From contig CAVXQE010000012.1 of NCBI GenBank assembly GCA_963763755.1, positions 744,001-808,000 on the forward strand: a stretch of DNA of 64,000 nucleotides. Direction: 5' to 3'. Source of the stretch: Gaiellasilicea sp963763755 (GTDB taxonomy: Bacteria; Actinomycetota; Thermoleophilia; Gaiellales; Gaiellaceae). The position numbers and the translations under genes were made by a program. Positions within the stretch are counted from its first letter, which is position 1; the number at the start of each line of letters is the position of its first letter. Shown in pieces: positions 35,074 through 43,986 of the stretch. Under the pieces are notes generated by a model. It saw nothing but the letters and a program-made list of their open reading frames with translations. It did no database searches and was not told where the DNA came from.

Positions 35074-35333
35074 ACGCGCACCCTAGCGTTGGTGGACGCG
35101 AGCCGGACAGGCCTGCCGACGGGACGGCCGCCGCGCGGCACAGGGCCGCGGCGGAGCACGCGAGCCCGCTGAGCTCGCCAGCCGCATTCAGGAGGCGTCG
35201 GCGAGACAGGCACCAGCCGGCCTGCGCCCTCGAGCGGCAGTGGCTCGGCCCGGATCGCCCACCAGACGACGGCGCACAGGTAGACGACGGGGATCTTCAG
35301 GATCACGAGCATGAAGACCAGCTCCCAGATCAC
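35070..35333 (-). CDS. Small single-pass membrane protein with arginine/proline-rich tail
   Basis: An 87-residue protein with an N-terminal membrane helix (MIWELVFMLVILKIPVVYL) and a C-terminal tail rich in arginine and proline. The helix and the following CAVVWWAIRAEPLPLEGA look conserved in type. The tail could be partly out of frame since its composition changes after PPECGWR. GTG start at 35333. Translationally coupled to the next gene. Confidence 0.5.
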   Translation of the reverse strand: MIWELVFMLVILKIPVVYLCAVVWWAIRAEPLPLEGAGRLVPVSPTPPECGWRAQRARVLRRGPVPRGGRPVGRPVRLASTNARVRV

Positions 35334-35350
35334 GACAGGAGTCTAACGGC

Positions 35351-35382
35351 AGGGCTGAGGAGACGGGGCGCTCCTCAGCCCT
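35351..35382 (-). terminator. Hairpin terminator overlapping the end of a 50-residue ORF
   Basis: A perfect 11-bp stem (agggctgagga / tcctcagccct) with a 10-base loop. The stop codon of the minus-strand ORF ending at 35375 lies in the stem, and the following membrane-protein gene starts beyond it. It should separate the two minus-strand units. Confidence 0.6.
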
Positions 35383-35527
35383 GTGCAGTCGTTGCAGCGG
35401 GGAACGTTCGTGGAGGATCCGACGTCTCACCGGCCTTGAAGAGGACGAGTGCCACGACCCATCCGGCGGCGATCAACGCCACTGCCCCGATCGCCACGAG
35501 GATCACGGTACGAACGTTGCCCCTCAC
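35375..35527 (-). CDS. Small single-pass membrane protein (50 residues)
   Basis: A 50-residue ORF from GTG 35527: a short polar start (MRGNVRT), one membrane helix (VILVAIGAVALIAAGWVVAL) and a polar tail. It starts four bases after the secreted protein gene stop (35532), so the two are likely cotranscribed, and it ends in a terminator. It could interact with that exported protein. Function unknown. Confidence 0.5.
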   Translation of the reverse strand: MRGNVRTVILVAIGAVALIAAGWVVALVLFKAGETSDPPRTFPAATTAQG

Positions 35528-35531
35528 CACG

Positions 35532-36140
35532 TTAGGCCGTCCGCGAGAGCCACGCGTTCCCGTAGGAGTCGAAGGTCGCCTCCATCCACAGCGTGTCGTT
35601 CAGTGGGAACCACCAGGGCGTGGTGCACGAGAAATCCGCCTCGTGATGGACAACAACCCACGAGTAGCCCGCGCCGCCCGCGGCCTTCCAGTCGCGCGCA
35701 TTGCTCCCGGAGCACACGCCGTCCACGCGTGCGGAGGTGTTGCTGGTGCGGTAGGTGATCACCCCGCCGTATTGGAAGCACCAGTAGGTCTGACCCACAA
35801 CCCAGCGGTGATACGGGAAGACGCCGCGGCTGAACGAGTACTCGACCGAGTAGCACGTGGCGGCGACGAACGACGCAGCATCCGGGCCAGCTCCGGTGAC
35901 GAGAGCGAGCGCGTCTGAGGCGGTCAGTCCTTCCGTCGCCGACGCGACTGCCGCAACCTCTTCGACGCTCGCGACGCGCTGCGCCAGAATGCGCGCTCCA
36001 CCCCGGCTTTCGAACAGCCGTTGGGCCTCGCGAGCGTCCTGTGGTTTCGGCGTACTGGGCGGCTTGGCCGCCGCGGGCGCGGGCGAGAGTGCGACTGCGA
36101 TCGAAATCAACGCGACCGCACGGAGTGCGATTGGACGCAT
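35532..36140 (-). CDS. Secreted protein with Trp/Cys-rich C-terminal domain
   Basis: A 202-residue exported protein with a signal peptide (MRPIALRAVALISIAVALSP ... AAA), a helical middle part (about 35-85) and a C-terminal beta-rich domain of about 110 residues. The latter has cysteines in ATCYSVEYS, YWCFQYGG, DGVCSGS and DFSCTTPWW (four in all, enough for two disulfides) and many aromatic residues. No family is recognised. The helical part contains EEVAAVASATEGLTASDALA. Likely a small extracellular binding domain. Confidence 0.6.
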   Translation of the reverse strand: MRPIALRAVALISIAVALSPAPAAAKPPSTPKPQDAREAQRLFESRGGARILAQRVASVEEVAAVASATEGLTASDALALVTGAGPDAASFVAATCYSVEYSFSRGVFPYHRWVVGQTYWCFQYGGVITYRTSNTSARVDGVCSGSNARDWKAAGGAGYSWVVVHHEADFSCTTPWWFPLNDTLWMEATFDSYGNAWLSRTA

Positions 36141-36308
36141 CCCTGAACCTCCTGTTCGACGACATCTCCGACGGTAGAGGCGCGCCTCGAACAGTGGGGT
36201 GACGGCTTCGTGCCATCTTTGTCACGATCACACGCGGCCCATCCCGGCGCCAGATGTCTGTTTCAGCCATGTGGTTAGCCGCGGCGGACTGTGGGAAGAT
36301 TCGTGTGT

Positions 36309-37349
<1,041 letters not shown>

Positions 37350-37429
37350 GCCGTTCTGCGGGACCTAACACCGCCATCACACGCTCTCGCTAGGGTCCCG
37401 GGGTTCCTTATTTACAAAGGAGATTGCCC

Positions 37430-38848
37430 GTGAAACGTTTGACGAAGCTCTACCTCGTCGCGGCCTTCGTTGCGTTGCTGACTCCAGCGCTCGCGAACGC
37501 TGCCCCCCGCATGTACGTCGGCTTCCACGACGACCCGAACTTCCGCTACGAGACACGGCGCGCAGAGATGCTCGATCAGGTGCGGAGCACGCACGCGACC
37601 ATCGTGAGGACGCTCGTCACGTGGCCCACCATCGCCCCGACCCGCCCGAAGAACGCGGCGGATCCGTTCGACCCCGCCTACAACTTCAACGACCTCGACG
37701 AGCTCGTGCGCAATACACAGCTGCGCGACATGGAGGTCATCATCACGCTCTGGGGGACGCCGAAGTGGGCGAACGGCGGCAAGACTCCGAACTTCATGCC
37801 GACGAAGCTGAGCGACTTCACCGCCTTCGCGCGCGCCGTCGCCTCCCGCTACTCCGGGCGCTTCCCGGGCTACCCCTACGTGCGGTTCTTCTCCATCTGG
37901 AACGAGTCGAACCTGCAGCTCTTCCTGGCGCCGCAATTCGACGCCAAGGGCAAGTCGATCGCACCGAGGAACTACGCGAAGCTGGCGGCCGCAGGCTACG
38001 CGGGCGTGAAGGCCGGCAGTCCGGGCGCCAAGGTCGCAATCGGCAGCACCTCGTCGGCAGGCCGTGACAAGCCGCTCGCGGGCAAGTCCGCGACGCACTC
38101 GCCGGGCCGCTTCGCGCAGCTCGTCGCCGCCGCCAACCCGCGGCTCAAGTTCGACGCCTGGGCGCAGCACCCGTACCCGGTGCCGGCGAACCAGAAGCCG
38201 TTGCAGAAGGTGAAGTGGCCGAACGTGACGCTCTCCGCGTTCCCGCGCTTCGAGAAGTCGCTCGACACGTGGTTCAAGCGGAAGAACGTCCGCATCTGGA
38301 TCACCGAGTACGGCCACGAGGTCAAGCAGGACGGTGAGCCGAAGGGCGTCTCACGCGCTCAGCAGGCGGCGTACGCCGGCCAGGCGCTCACCGTCGCGAA
38401 GAAGGACCCGCGGGTGGACATGTTCATCTGGTTCGTCTTCCGCGACCACGCCACGAGCCTGTGGCAGAGCGGTCTCCGCACGCGCAGCGGCGCTGCGAAG
38501 CCGTCGCTCGCACGGTTCACGGCAGCCGCTGCGTCCGCCGACGCCCGCAACGGCCTGTTCAACGTCAAGGGCGGGCGGGTGCCGACAGTGACCGTGCCGC
38601 TACGGGCCTACGCCGCCGGCACGAAGCCCGGCGAGAACGTCGGCTTCAACGTGCAGATCATGGACAAGGGCAAGCTCGTCAAGAGCGCACAGCCGTCGGC
38701 ACCGTTCAAGCAGGACACCACTGCACGGTTCACGCTGGCCGGCTTCAAGCCCGTGAAGGGCAAGACGTACACGGTCCAGATCGACGCAAACGTCTTCAGC
38801 GGCGGCGGCATCGTGCTCCACCGCACGCTCACGCTCGTCACCGGCTAA
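37430..38848 (+). CDS. Secreted glycoside hydrolase (clan A, TIM-barrel type)
   Basis: A 472-residue exported protein with a signal peptide (MKRLTKLYLVAAFVALLTPA). The barrel shows the clan GH-A signature: an acid/base glutamate in FFSIWNESNL after strand 4 and a nucleophile glutamate in IWITEYGHEV after strand 7. This resembles GH5/GH39-like glycosidases acting on beta-glycans, but the family is unsure. About 90 C-terminal residues form a beta-sandwich (TVTVPLRAYAAGTKPGENVG). GTG 37430 is favoured by AAAGGAG seven bases upstream. Confidence 0.75.
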   Translation: MKRLTKLYLVAAFVALLTPALANAAPRMYVGFHDDPNFRYETRRAEMLDQVRSTHATIVRTLVTWPTIAPTRPKNAADPFDPAYNFNDLDELVRNTQLRDMEVIITLWGTPKWANGGKTPNFMPTKLSDFTAFARAVASRYSGRFPGYPYVRFFSIWNESNLQLFLAPQFDAKGKSIAPRNYAKLAAAGYAGVKAGSPGAKVAIGSTSSAGRDKPLAGKSATHSPGRFAQLVAAANPRLKFDAWAQHPYPVPANQKPLQKVKWPNVTLSAFPRFEKSLDTWFKRKNVRIWITEYGHEVKQDGEPKGVSRAQQAAYAGQALTVAKKDPRVDMFIWFVFRDHATSLWQSGLRTRSGAAKPSLARFTAAAASADARNGLFNVKGGRVPTVTVPLRAYAAGTKPGENVGFNVQIMDKGKLVKSAQPSAPFKQDTTARFTLAGFKPVKGKTYTVQIDANVFSGGGIVLHRTLTLVTG

Positions 38849-38890
38849 GAACACGGACCTGCGCTCATCCCCGCGTCTACCATCGTGGGG

Positions 38891-39868
38891 ATGAGCGCTA
38901 CTGTCCGCGTCGGTACCTGTTCCTGGGCGGACGACACGCTGACGAAGGTCTGGTACCCGAAGGGCGTTCGCTCGGGCGAGGCGCGGATTCGCCACTACGC
39001 CGAGCGGTTCGACACCGTCGAGGCGAACTCGACCTACTACCGGCTCCCAGACGCAGAACTGGTGGGCAACTGGGCCGAGCGGACGCCGGCGGGGTTCACG
39101 ATGCACGTGAAGGCATTCGGCTTGATGACACGGCATCCGGTCAAGGTCGAGGCCCTGCCCGAGGACCTGCGGGACGTGATGCCGGTGGACGAGAAGGGCC
39201 GGGTCGACCGCCCGCCGAGGGAGCTCCGCGCCGAGGTGTTCCGGCGCTTCTCACGGGCTGTCGAGCCGCTCCGCGAGCGTGGCAAGCTCGGCGGAATCCT
39301 GCTGCAGTTCCCGTCCTACATCGTCTACAAGCCGATCTCGCTCGAGTACATCGAGTGGGCCGCCGACCAGCTCGCAGGCGATGAGCTGCTGGTCGAGTTT
39401 CGCCACCGGAGCTGGCTGGACGACGAGAACCGCGCCCAGACACTCTCGTTCCTCGAGTCGCGCGGGCTCACCCACGTGATCGTCGATGCGCCGAAGACCG
39501 ATGCGAAGAACCTCGTTCCCACCGTGGTCGCCCGAACGAGCAAGACGGCGTACGTGCGCTTCCACGGCCGCAACGCGAGCACCTGGAACAAGCGCACCGG
39601 CAGCGCGGCGGATCGCTTCGACTATCTGTACTCGGAGCAGGAGCTCGAGGAGTGGGTCGAGCCCCTCAAGGAGCTCGCGCTCGACACCGAGTCGGTCTAC
39701 GCGATGTTCAACAACAACGGCCGCTCCGAGATGCCTTCCACGGGCCTTGAAGGGATCGAGCCCGAAGAGATCGCGGGCGACCCGGCGAAGGGCGAGGTGG
39801 CCCAGGCGCCGGCGAACGCGCTGATGCTCCGGCGCGCGCTTCAGGCGGCCGGCGTTCCGGTCTCCTGA
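38891..39868 (+). CDS. DUF72 domain protein (YecE-like)
   Basis: A 325-residue soluble protein of the DUF72/YecE family. Hallmarks are VRVGTCSWADD at the start, YAERFDTVEANSTYYRLP, FTMHVKAF, GGILLQFPSYI, ELLVEFRHRSWL and TAYVRFHGRN. The fold is a TIM barrel; the biochemical function of the family is still not established. ATG 38891 is chosen over GTG 38885. It overlaps the next small gene by one base. Confidence 0.88.
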   Translation: MSATVRVGTCSWADDTLTKVWYPKGVRSGEARIRHYAERFDTVEANSTYYRLPDAELVGNWAERTPAGFTMHVKAFGLMTRHPVKVEALPEDLRDVMPVDEKGRVDRPPRELRAEVFRRFSRAVEPLRERGKLGGILLQFPSYIVYKPISLEYIEWAADQLAGDELLVEFRHRSWLDDENRAQTLSFLESRGLTHVIVDAPKTDAKNLVPTVVARTSKTAYVRFHGRNASTWNKRTGSAADRFDYLYSEQELEEWVEPLKELALDTESVYAMFNNNGRSEMPSTGLEGIEPEEIAGDPAKGEVAQAPANALMLRRALQAAGVPVS

Positions 39869-40062
39869 TGCGCCGTCTGCTCCGCGCGGTCAAGCTTCTC
39901 GCACGTGACGGCCGGATCCCGAAGCCGCTCCGCGGCCTCGCTGCCTTTGGGCTGCTGCCGATCCCAGGCCCGCTCGACGAGGCGGCGCTCCTGCTGGTAG
40001 GCACCGTCCTCTGGCTCTTCTACCGCCGCACGCTGCACGAGGCCTGGGCAGCCAGCGCCTGA
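39868..40062 (+). CDS. Small membrane-associated protein (64 residues)
   Basis: A 64-residue protein with a basic N-terminal helix (MRRLLRAVKLLARDGR), then a hydrophobic hairpin around LRGLAAFGLLPIPGPLDEAA and LLLVGTVLWLF. The ATG overlaps the DUF72 stop (TGATG). The PIPGPLDEAALLL text looks conserved, suggesting a re-entrant or two-helix membrane protein. Function unknown. Confidence 0.55.
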   Translation: MRRLLRAVKLLARDGRIPKPLRGLAAFGLLPIPGPLDEAALLLVGTVLWLFYRRTLHEAWAASA

Positions 40063-40160
40063 CACGTCCGCTAGGACGACGCCGGGTCCTGGCCCCGCCA
40101 CGTCCGCGCGGGACATGTCCGGGGTCAGACCCCGTCGTGGCCGCAACGGCCGCGGCCGGT
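40063..40160. repeat. Nested palindromes between converging genes (REP-like)
   Basis: This 98-base gap is dense in palindromes: cgtcc-4-ggacg (40065-40078), ggacatgtcc (40111-40120) and cggggtc-1-gaccccg (40120-40134). An outer pair gccacg (40097-40102) with cgtggc (40136-40141) encloses the last two. It probably ends both converging transcripts and looks like a mobile REP-type element, but a second copy in the window was not found. Confidence 0.45.
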
Positions 40161-41159
40161 CTAGGCGATCTTGACGAGCGTCTTGCCGCGGTTCTCACCG
40201 CGGAGCATCCCCATGAACGCCGCCGGCGCGTTCTCGAGGCCCTCGGTCACGTCCTCCGTGTAGCGGAGCTTTCCCTCCGCGAGCCAGGCGCCGAGACGAG
40301 GCAACGCCTCCGGGAAGCGATGGACATAGTCGCTGACCAGGAAGCCCTCGAGCCGGGCGCGGAAGACGATCAGGAAGCCGAGGTTCCGCGCTGCGAGCTC
40401 GGGCTCGGCGAGGTTGTACTGCGAGATCTGCCCGCAGACTGGGATGCGCGCCCCGAGTGCGAGACGCCGGAAGATCGTCTCGGAGACCGCGCCGCCGACG
40501 TTGTCGAAGTACACGTCGACTCCCTTCGGACACGCCGCCTTGAGCTCGGCGTTGATGTCGTCCCGCTTGTAGTCGATCCCCACGTCGTAGCCGTACAGCT
40601 GCGTCAGGTCGGCGACCTTCTCCGGCGTGCCGGCCAGGCCGACGACGGGGCCGCAGCCGGCGATCTTCGCGAGCTGCCCCACGATCTGGCCGACCGCGCC
40701 CGCGGCGCCTGAGACGACGACGGCGTCGCCCGGCTTCGCCTTTCCGACGTCGAAGAGACCGAAGTAGGCGGTGAGCCCAGTCGTCCCGAACACGTGCAGC
40801 GCGGTCTGCGGCGGAGCGAGGCTCGGGTCGACCTTACGGAGGGCGCCGCCACGGGCGACGGCGTAGTCCTGCCAGCCAAGCTGTCCGAGGGCGAGCTCGC
40901 CCGGAGCGAAGCGTGGGTCGTTGCTCTCGACCACCTCACCGACCACTTGCCCGGTCATCGGCTCGCCGACCTCGGTTGCTTTCGCGTACGACCGCGCCTC
41001 GCTCATTCGCCCGCGCATGTACGGATCGAGCGAGAGCCACTGCGCGCGCACGAGCACTTCGCCCGGGCCGGGCTGCGGGATCTCGGATTCGACCAGCGCG
41101 AAGCAGGACTCCTGCGGGAAGCCGTTCGGCCGCGCGGCAAGAGTGATCTGCCGGTTCAT
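40161..41159 (-). CDS. NADP-dependent oxidoreductase, MDR superfamily (leukotriene B4 dehydrogenase-like)
   Basis: A 332-residue zinc-free medium-chain reductase. The N-terminus resembles the alkenal/prostaglandin reductase branch (RPNGFP, WLSLDPYMRGRM). The cofactor domain has AAGAVGQIVGQLAKIAGC, and VDVYFDNVGG is the conserved mark of this branch. These enzymes reduce alpha,beta-unsaturated carbonyls with NADPH. ATG 41159; its start overlaps the end of the upstream hydrolase by four bases, so the two are expressed together. Confidence 0.88.
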   Translation of the reverse strand: MNRQITLAARPNGFPQESCFALVESEIPQPGPGEVLVRAQWLSLDPYMRGRMSEARSYAKATEVGEPMTGQVVGEVVESNDPRFAPGELALGQLGWQDYAVARGGALRKVDPSLAPPQTALHVFGTTGLTAYFGLFDVGKAKPGDAVVVSGAAGAVGQIVGQLAKIAGCGPVVGLAGTPEKVADLTQLYGYDVGIDYKRDDINAELKAACPKGVDVYFDNVGGAVSETIFRRLALGARIPVCGQISQYNLAEPELAARNLGFLIVFRARLEGFLVSDYVHRFPEALPRLGAWLAEGKLRYTEDVTEGLENAPAAFMGMLRGENRGKTLVKIA

Positions 41160-42067
41160 GCGGCAGACCCTCTCACAGGCGCGCTCCGGCCCGCGAAACG
41201 TGCGAGCAGCCACTCGTGGATCTGCGGGACGACGCTCACGAGCAGTGTCAGGTGACCCTCGTCCTCGCGCAGCCACGCCTCCGCCGAGGGGAGGTTGTGC
41301 GCGAGCCACTCGCCGTGCGCCCACGGGACCATCAGATCCTGCCGTCCCTGGACGACGAGGGTCGGCACGCGGATCGACTCGAGCTCGAACCCCCATGGCC
41401 GGGTGAAAGCGAGGTCGTCGTCGACCCAGCCGTCGACGCTCCGGGCGAGGCTGCGGCGGAACCCGTCGAGAAGGAACGCGCCCAGCTCGCTGTCGAGCGC
41501 GGCCGCGTCGAGGTCGGAGAGGAAGGGTCGCATGGCCTCGATGAACCGCGGGACGTCCAGCTCGCCCAGATCCGCAGCGTCGCGCTCCAGCGCCGGGCGA
41601 AGCGCTTCCTCGCCCTGCTGCGCGAGGCCGAATTCGACGATATTCCCTTCGCCCATGCCCTCGGTCAGGTCGAGGTCGGGGCGATCCGGCGGCGCGATCG
41701 AGGCCGCCGTCGCAACCGCCACGACGCGGTCCGGGAGCCCGGCGGCGGTTGCGAGAGCGTGCGGGCCGCCACCCGAGAGCCCCCAGGTGGCGAACCGATC
41801 GATGCCGAGTGCATCCACAATCGCCTCGACGTCCTGCACGACAGCGGCGACGGTGCGATCCGCGTTCCGCGTCGAGTCGCCGTACCCGGCGCGGTCGTAC
41901 GAGAGCAGGCGCACGCCCTGCTGTCGCGCCAGCCGGACGTGCTGCTCGAAAGGCCTGCCGGACGAGGGCGTGCCGTGGTGGAAGAGAATCGGAAGGCCGT
42001 CCGGATCGCCGGCGTCGTACGCCGTGAGCGAGCGACCGTCCGGCGCCGCGATCGTCAGCTCTTCCAC
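41156..42067 (-). CDS. Alpha/beta-fold hydrolase
   Basis: A 303-residue soluble hydrolase: oxyanion motif FHHGTPSSGRP near residue 30, nucleophile elbow WGLSGGGPHAL near 97, the late acid in VVQGRQDLMVPW and catalytic His in DEGHLTLL near 275. A cap domain fills about 130-215. Substrate unknown; family members include esterases and epoxide or lactone hydrolases. It precedes the NADP-dependent reductase in a two-gene operon, so the two may act on related compounds. Confidence 0.85.
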   Translation of the reverse strand: MEELTIAAPDGRSLTAYDAGDPDGLPILFHHGTPSSGRPFEQHVRLARQQGVRLLSYDRAGYGDSTRNADRTVAAVVQDVEAIVDALGIDRFATWGLSGGGPHALATAAGLPDRVVAVATAASIAPPDRPDLDLTEGMGEGNIVEFGLAQQGEEALRPALERDAADLGELDVPRFIEAMRPFLSDLDAAALDSELGAFLLDGFRRSLARSVDGWVDDDLAFTRPWGFELESIRVPTLVVQGRQDLMVPWAHGEWLAHNLPSAEAWLREDEGHLTLLVSVVPQIHEWLLARFAGRSAPVRGSAA

Positions 42068-42104
42068 CCGCCGAGCCTACAAGGAGTGACCTACGAAGCA
42101 GTGA

Positions 42105-42764
42105 TCAGCGAGGCTGCGGCACGATCCTGATGTAGGGCTTCGGCTCCTCCCAACCGTCCGGATAGGTCTCCTTCGCCTCGTCGTTGGAGACGGAGCCGGC
42201 GATGATCACGTCGTCGCCCTGCTGCCAGTTCACCGGGGTCGCAACCTTGTGCTTGGCGGTCATCTGGAGCGAGTCGATCACGCGCAGCACCTCGTCGAAG
42301 TTGCGGCCCGTGGTCATCGGGTAGGCGAGCAGGAGCTTGATCTTCTTGTCCGGGCCGACGACGAAGACGTTTCGCACCGTCTGGTTGTCGGCCGGCGTCC
42401 GCTGTGTCGGGTCGCCCGAGGTGTCGGCGGGGAGCATCCCGTAGAGCTTCGAGACGTTGAAGTCCGCGTCGCCGATCAGCGGATAGTTCGGGGCGAATCC
42501 TTGCGTCTCCTCGATGTCGGCGGCCCACTTCTCGTGGTTCTCGACCGGATCGACGGAGAGGCCGAGGACCTTGACGTTCCTGCGGTCGAACTCGGGCTTG
42601 ATCTTGGCTAGATAGCCGAGCTCGGTCGTGCACACGGGGGTGAAGTCCCGCGGATGCGAGAAGAGCACGGCCCACGAGTCGCCGATCCAGTCGTGGAAGG
42701 TGATCGGGCCTTCGGTCGTCTCAGCCGTAAAGTCGGGTGCAGTCTCACCGATCTGGATTGTCAT
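42105..42764 (-). CDS. 1-Cys peroxiredoxin (Prx6/AhpC family)
   Basis: A 219-residue thiol peroxidase of the Prx6 type. It starts MTIQIGETAPDFTAETTEG and has the active-site FSHPRDFTPVCTTELG with the peroxidatic cysteine, a conserved Arg, and the long C-terminal domain (WQQGDDVIIAGSVSNDEAK) that makes Prx6 proteins about 220 residues. No resolving cysteine is seen. It reduces hydrogen peroxide and organic peroxides. ATG 42764 has a GAGGAGGAAG site; the longer upstream frame is rejected. Confidence 0.92.
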   Translation of the reverse strand: MTIQIGETAPDFTAETTEGPITFHDWIGDSWAVLFSHPRDFTPVCTTELGYLAKIKPEFDRRNVKVLGLSVDPVENHEKWAADIEETQGFAPNYPLIGDADFNVSKLYGMLPADTSGDPTQRTPADNQTVRNVFVVGPDKKIKLLLAYPMTTGRNFDEVLRVIDSLQMTAKHKVATPVNWQQGDDVIIAGSVSNDEAKETYPDGWEEPKPYIRIVPQPR

Positions 42765-42892
42765 CTTCTTCCTCCTCGTACGCTTGCCAACAAGACGAAG
42801 CGGCGCGTCTCGTTCTTCCGCAGCGCCACTTGCCAGTTCACAACGCAAACCCTCTCACAGAAATGCCCGACGCCAACTTCCACAGAAGCGCC

Positions 42893-42911
42893 GGAGCCGC
42901 GAAGCGGCTCC
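42893..42911. terminator. Short hairpin upstream of the peroxiredoxin gene
   Basis: An 8-bp perfect stem (ggagccgc / gcggctcc) with a GAA triloop, 19 bases from the larger hairpin at 42930. Both lie between the tRNA-Ala(GGC) gene and the peroxiredoxin start on the minus strand and probably form a double terminator for the tRNA. Confidence 0.45.
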
Positions 42912-42929
42912 CTTCAGGGGTCTTAGCGC

Positions 42930-42961
42930 GTCACGGGATCTGCTATCGCAGATCCCGTGAC
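42930..42961 (-). terminator. Terminator after tRNA-Ala(GGC)
   Basis: A perfect 14-bp stem (gtcacgggatctgc and its complement) with a TATC tetraloop starts 12 bases past the tRNA 3' end on the minus strand. This is a strong intrinsic terminator candidate although no T-run follows. Confidence 0.65.
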
Positions 42962-42973
42962 CTGCGCAGACAG

Positions 42974-43046
42974 TGGAGCCAGCCGGGCTCGAACCGGCGA
43001 CCTTCTGGCTGCCAGCCAGACGCTCTCCCAGCTGAGCTATGGCCCC
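42974..43046 (-). tRNA. tRNA-Ala (GGC anticodon)
   Basis: A 73-base cloverleaf on the minus strand: acceptor GGGGCCA/TGGCTCC, D arm GCTC-GAGC, anticodon stem TCTGG/CCAGA with loop CTGGCAG (anticodon GGC), T arm GCCGG-TTCGAGC-CCGGC and discriminator A. CCA is not encoded. It lies 19 bases after rsfS and may be processed from that long transcript. Confidence 0.95.
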
Positions 43047-43065
43047 TGGGTGATCCCGATTGTAG

Positions 43066-43440
43066 CTAGGCCGTCGCGGCTTCGACGTCCACGGCGGGGA
43101 CGTCTCCCCAGAGATCCTCGAGCCGGTAGAAGTCGCGCGTGTCGGGCGTGAAGACGTGCAGGACGACGTCGAGGTAGTCGGCGATGATCCACTCGGCCTC
43201 GGCGGCGCCGTCGACGGCGCGCGGCAGCAGCTTCGCCTCCTGCTTCAGCTGGGAGTGCACCTCGTCGAAGATCGCCTTCGTCTGGCGCGCGTTGCGCCCG
43301 GTGGCGAGCACGAAGAAGTCCGTGTAGACGCACACGGGTCTCATGTCGAGGATGACGACGTCTTCTGCCAGCTTCTCGCTTGCGAGAGCGGCGATCCGGC
43401 GTGCTTGATCGATCGAAGTCAGAACACTCAGTGTAGCCAC
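43066..43440 (-). CDS. rsfS: Ribosome silencing factor RsfS
   Basis: A 124-residue protein of the RsfS/Iojap family, which binds ribosomal protein L14 and blocks subunit joining in starved cells. Hallmarks are EDVVILDMRPVCVYTDFFVL, GRNARQTKAIFDEV, EWIIADYLDVVLHVF and FYRLEDLWGD. It follows nadD, as in most bacteria. The start ATG at 43440 lies 12 bases after the nadD stop. Confidence 0.93.
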   Translation of the reverse strand: MATLSVLTSIDQARRIAALASEKLAEDVVILDMRPVCVYTDFFVLATGRNARQTKAIFDEVHSQLKQEAKLLPRAVDGAAEAEWIIADYLDVVLHVFTPDTRDFYRLEDLWGDVPAVDVEAATA

Positions 43441-43452
43441 GAAAGAGCGATG

Positions 43453-43986
43453 TCAAGCATCCCGGTAGAGACCGAGCTCCGCGATCCGCCGCGCAACTGC
43501 AGCCGGCACGAGGCCGTCGATCGGCTCCCCGCGCCGGACGCGCTCACGGATCTCGGAGGAGGAGACCGGGTACGGCTCCAGCTCGAAGATCTCGATCCTC
43601 GGCGACGTCACCTCCGGCTGGTAGCCGGGGCGTGTCGCGACACCGAGCCGCGCCAACTCGAGCACGCGCTCCGGCTTCTTCCAGGTCGGGAAGTCCGCGA
43701 GCTCGTCGGCGCCGATCAGGAAGACCGGATCCTCGTAGCCGTGAGCCTCGAGCGCGTCGACGGTGTACTCGTACAGCTCGGGCTCGACGGTGCCGAGCCC
43801 GGCGAACGCAAGGCGCGCCAGCTCGAGCCGGTACTCGGCGGGAGCGACGGTCTCCTTGTGCCCGGGTGCGACGACCACTGTCACGTGGAGGCGTTCGAGG
43901 CCCAGGCGCTCCAAGGCCGTGCGGGCGAGCGCGACGTGGCCGTTGTGCGGCGGATCGAATGCTCCCCCAAAGACGCCTACTGCCAT
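43453..43986 (-). CDS. nadD: Nicotinate-nucleotide adenylyltransferase
   Basis: A 177-residue enzyme joining nicotinate mononucleotide and ATP to give deamido-NAD in NAD synthesis. It has the nucleotidyltransferase motif GVFGGAFDPPHNGHV with the HxGH active site at the start and the C-terminal SSSEIRERVRRGEP loop. FLIGADELADFPTWKKPE in the middle is typical. It overlaps obgE by ten bases and precedes rsfS. Confidence 0.94.
   Translation of the reverse strand: MAVGVFGGAFDPPHNGHVALARTALERLGLERLHVTVVVAPGHKETVAPAEYRLELARLAFAGLGTVEPELYEYTVDALEAHGYEDPVFLIGADELADFPTWKKPERVLELARLGVATRPGYQPEVTSPRIEIFELEPYPVSSSEIRERVRRGEPIDGLVPAAVARRIAELGLYRDA

Noticed and set aside
37360..37400. cgggacc / ggtcccg repeat after the sigma-70 gene
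   Set aside because: Only seven pairs with a 27-base loop; too weak to call a terminator with confidence.
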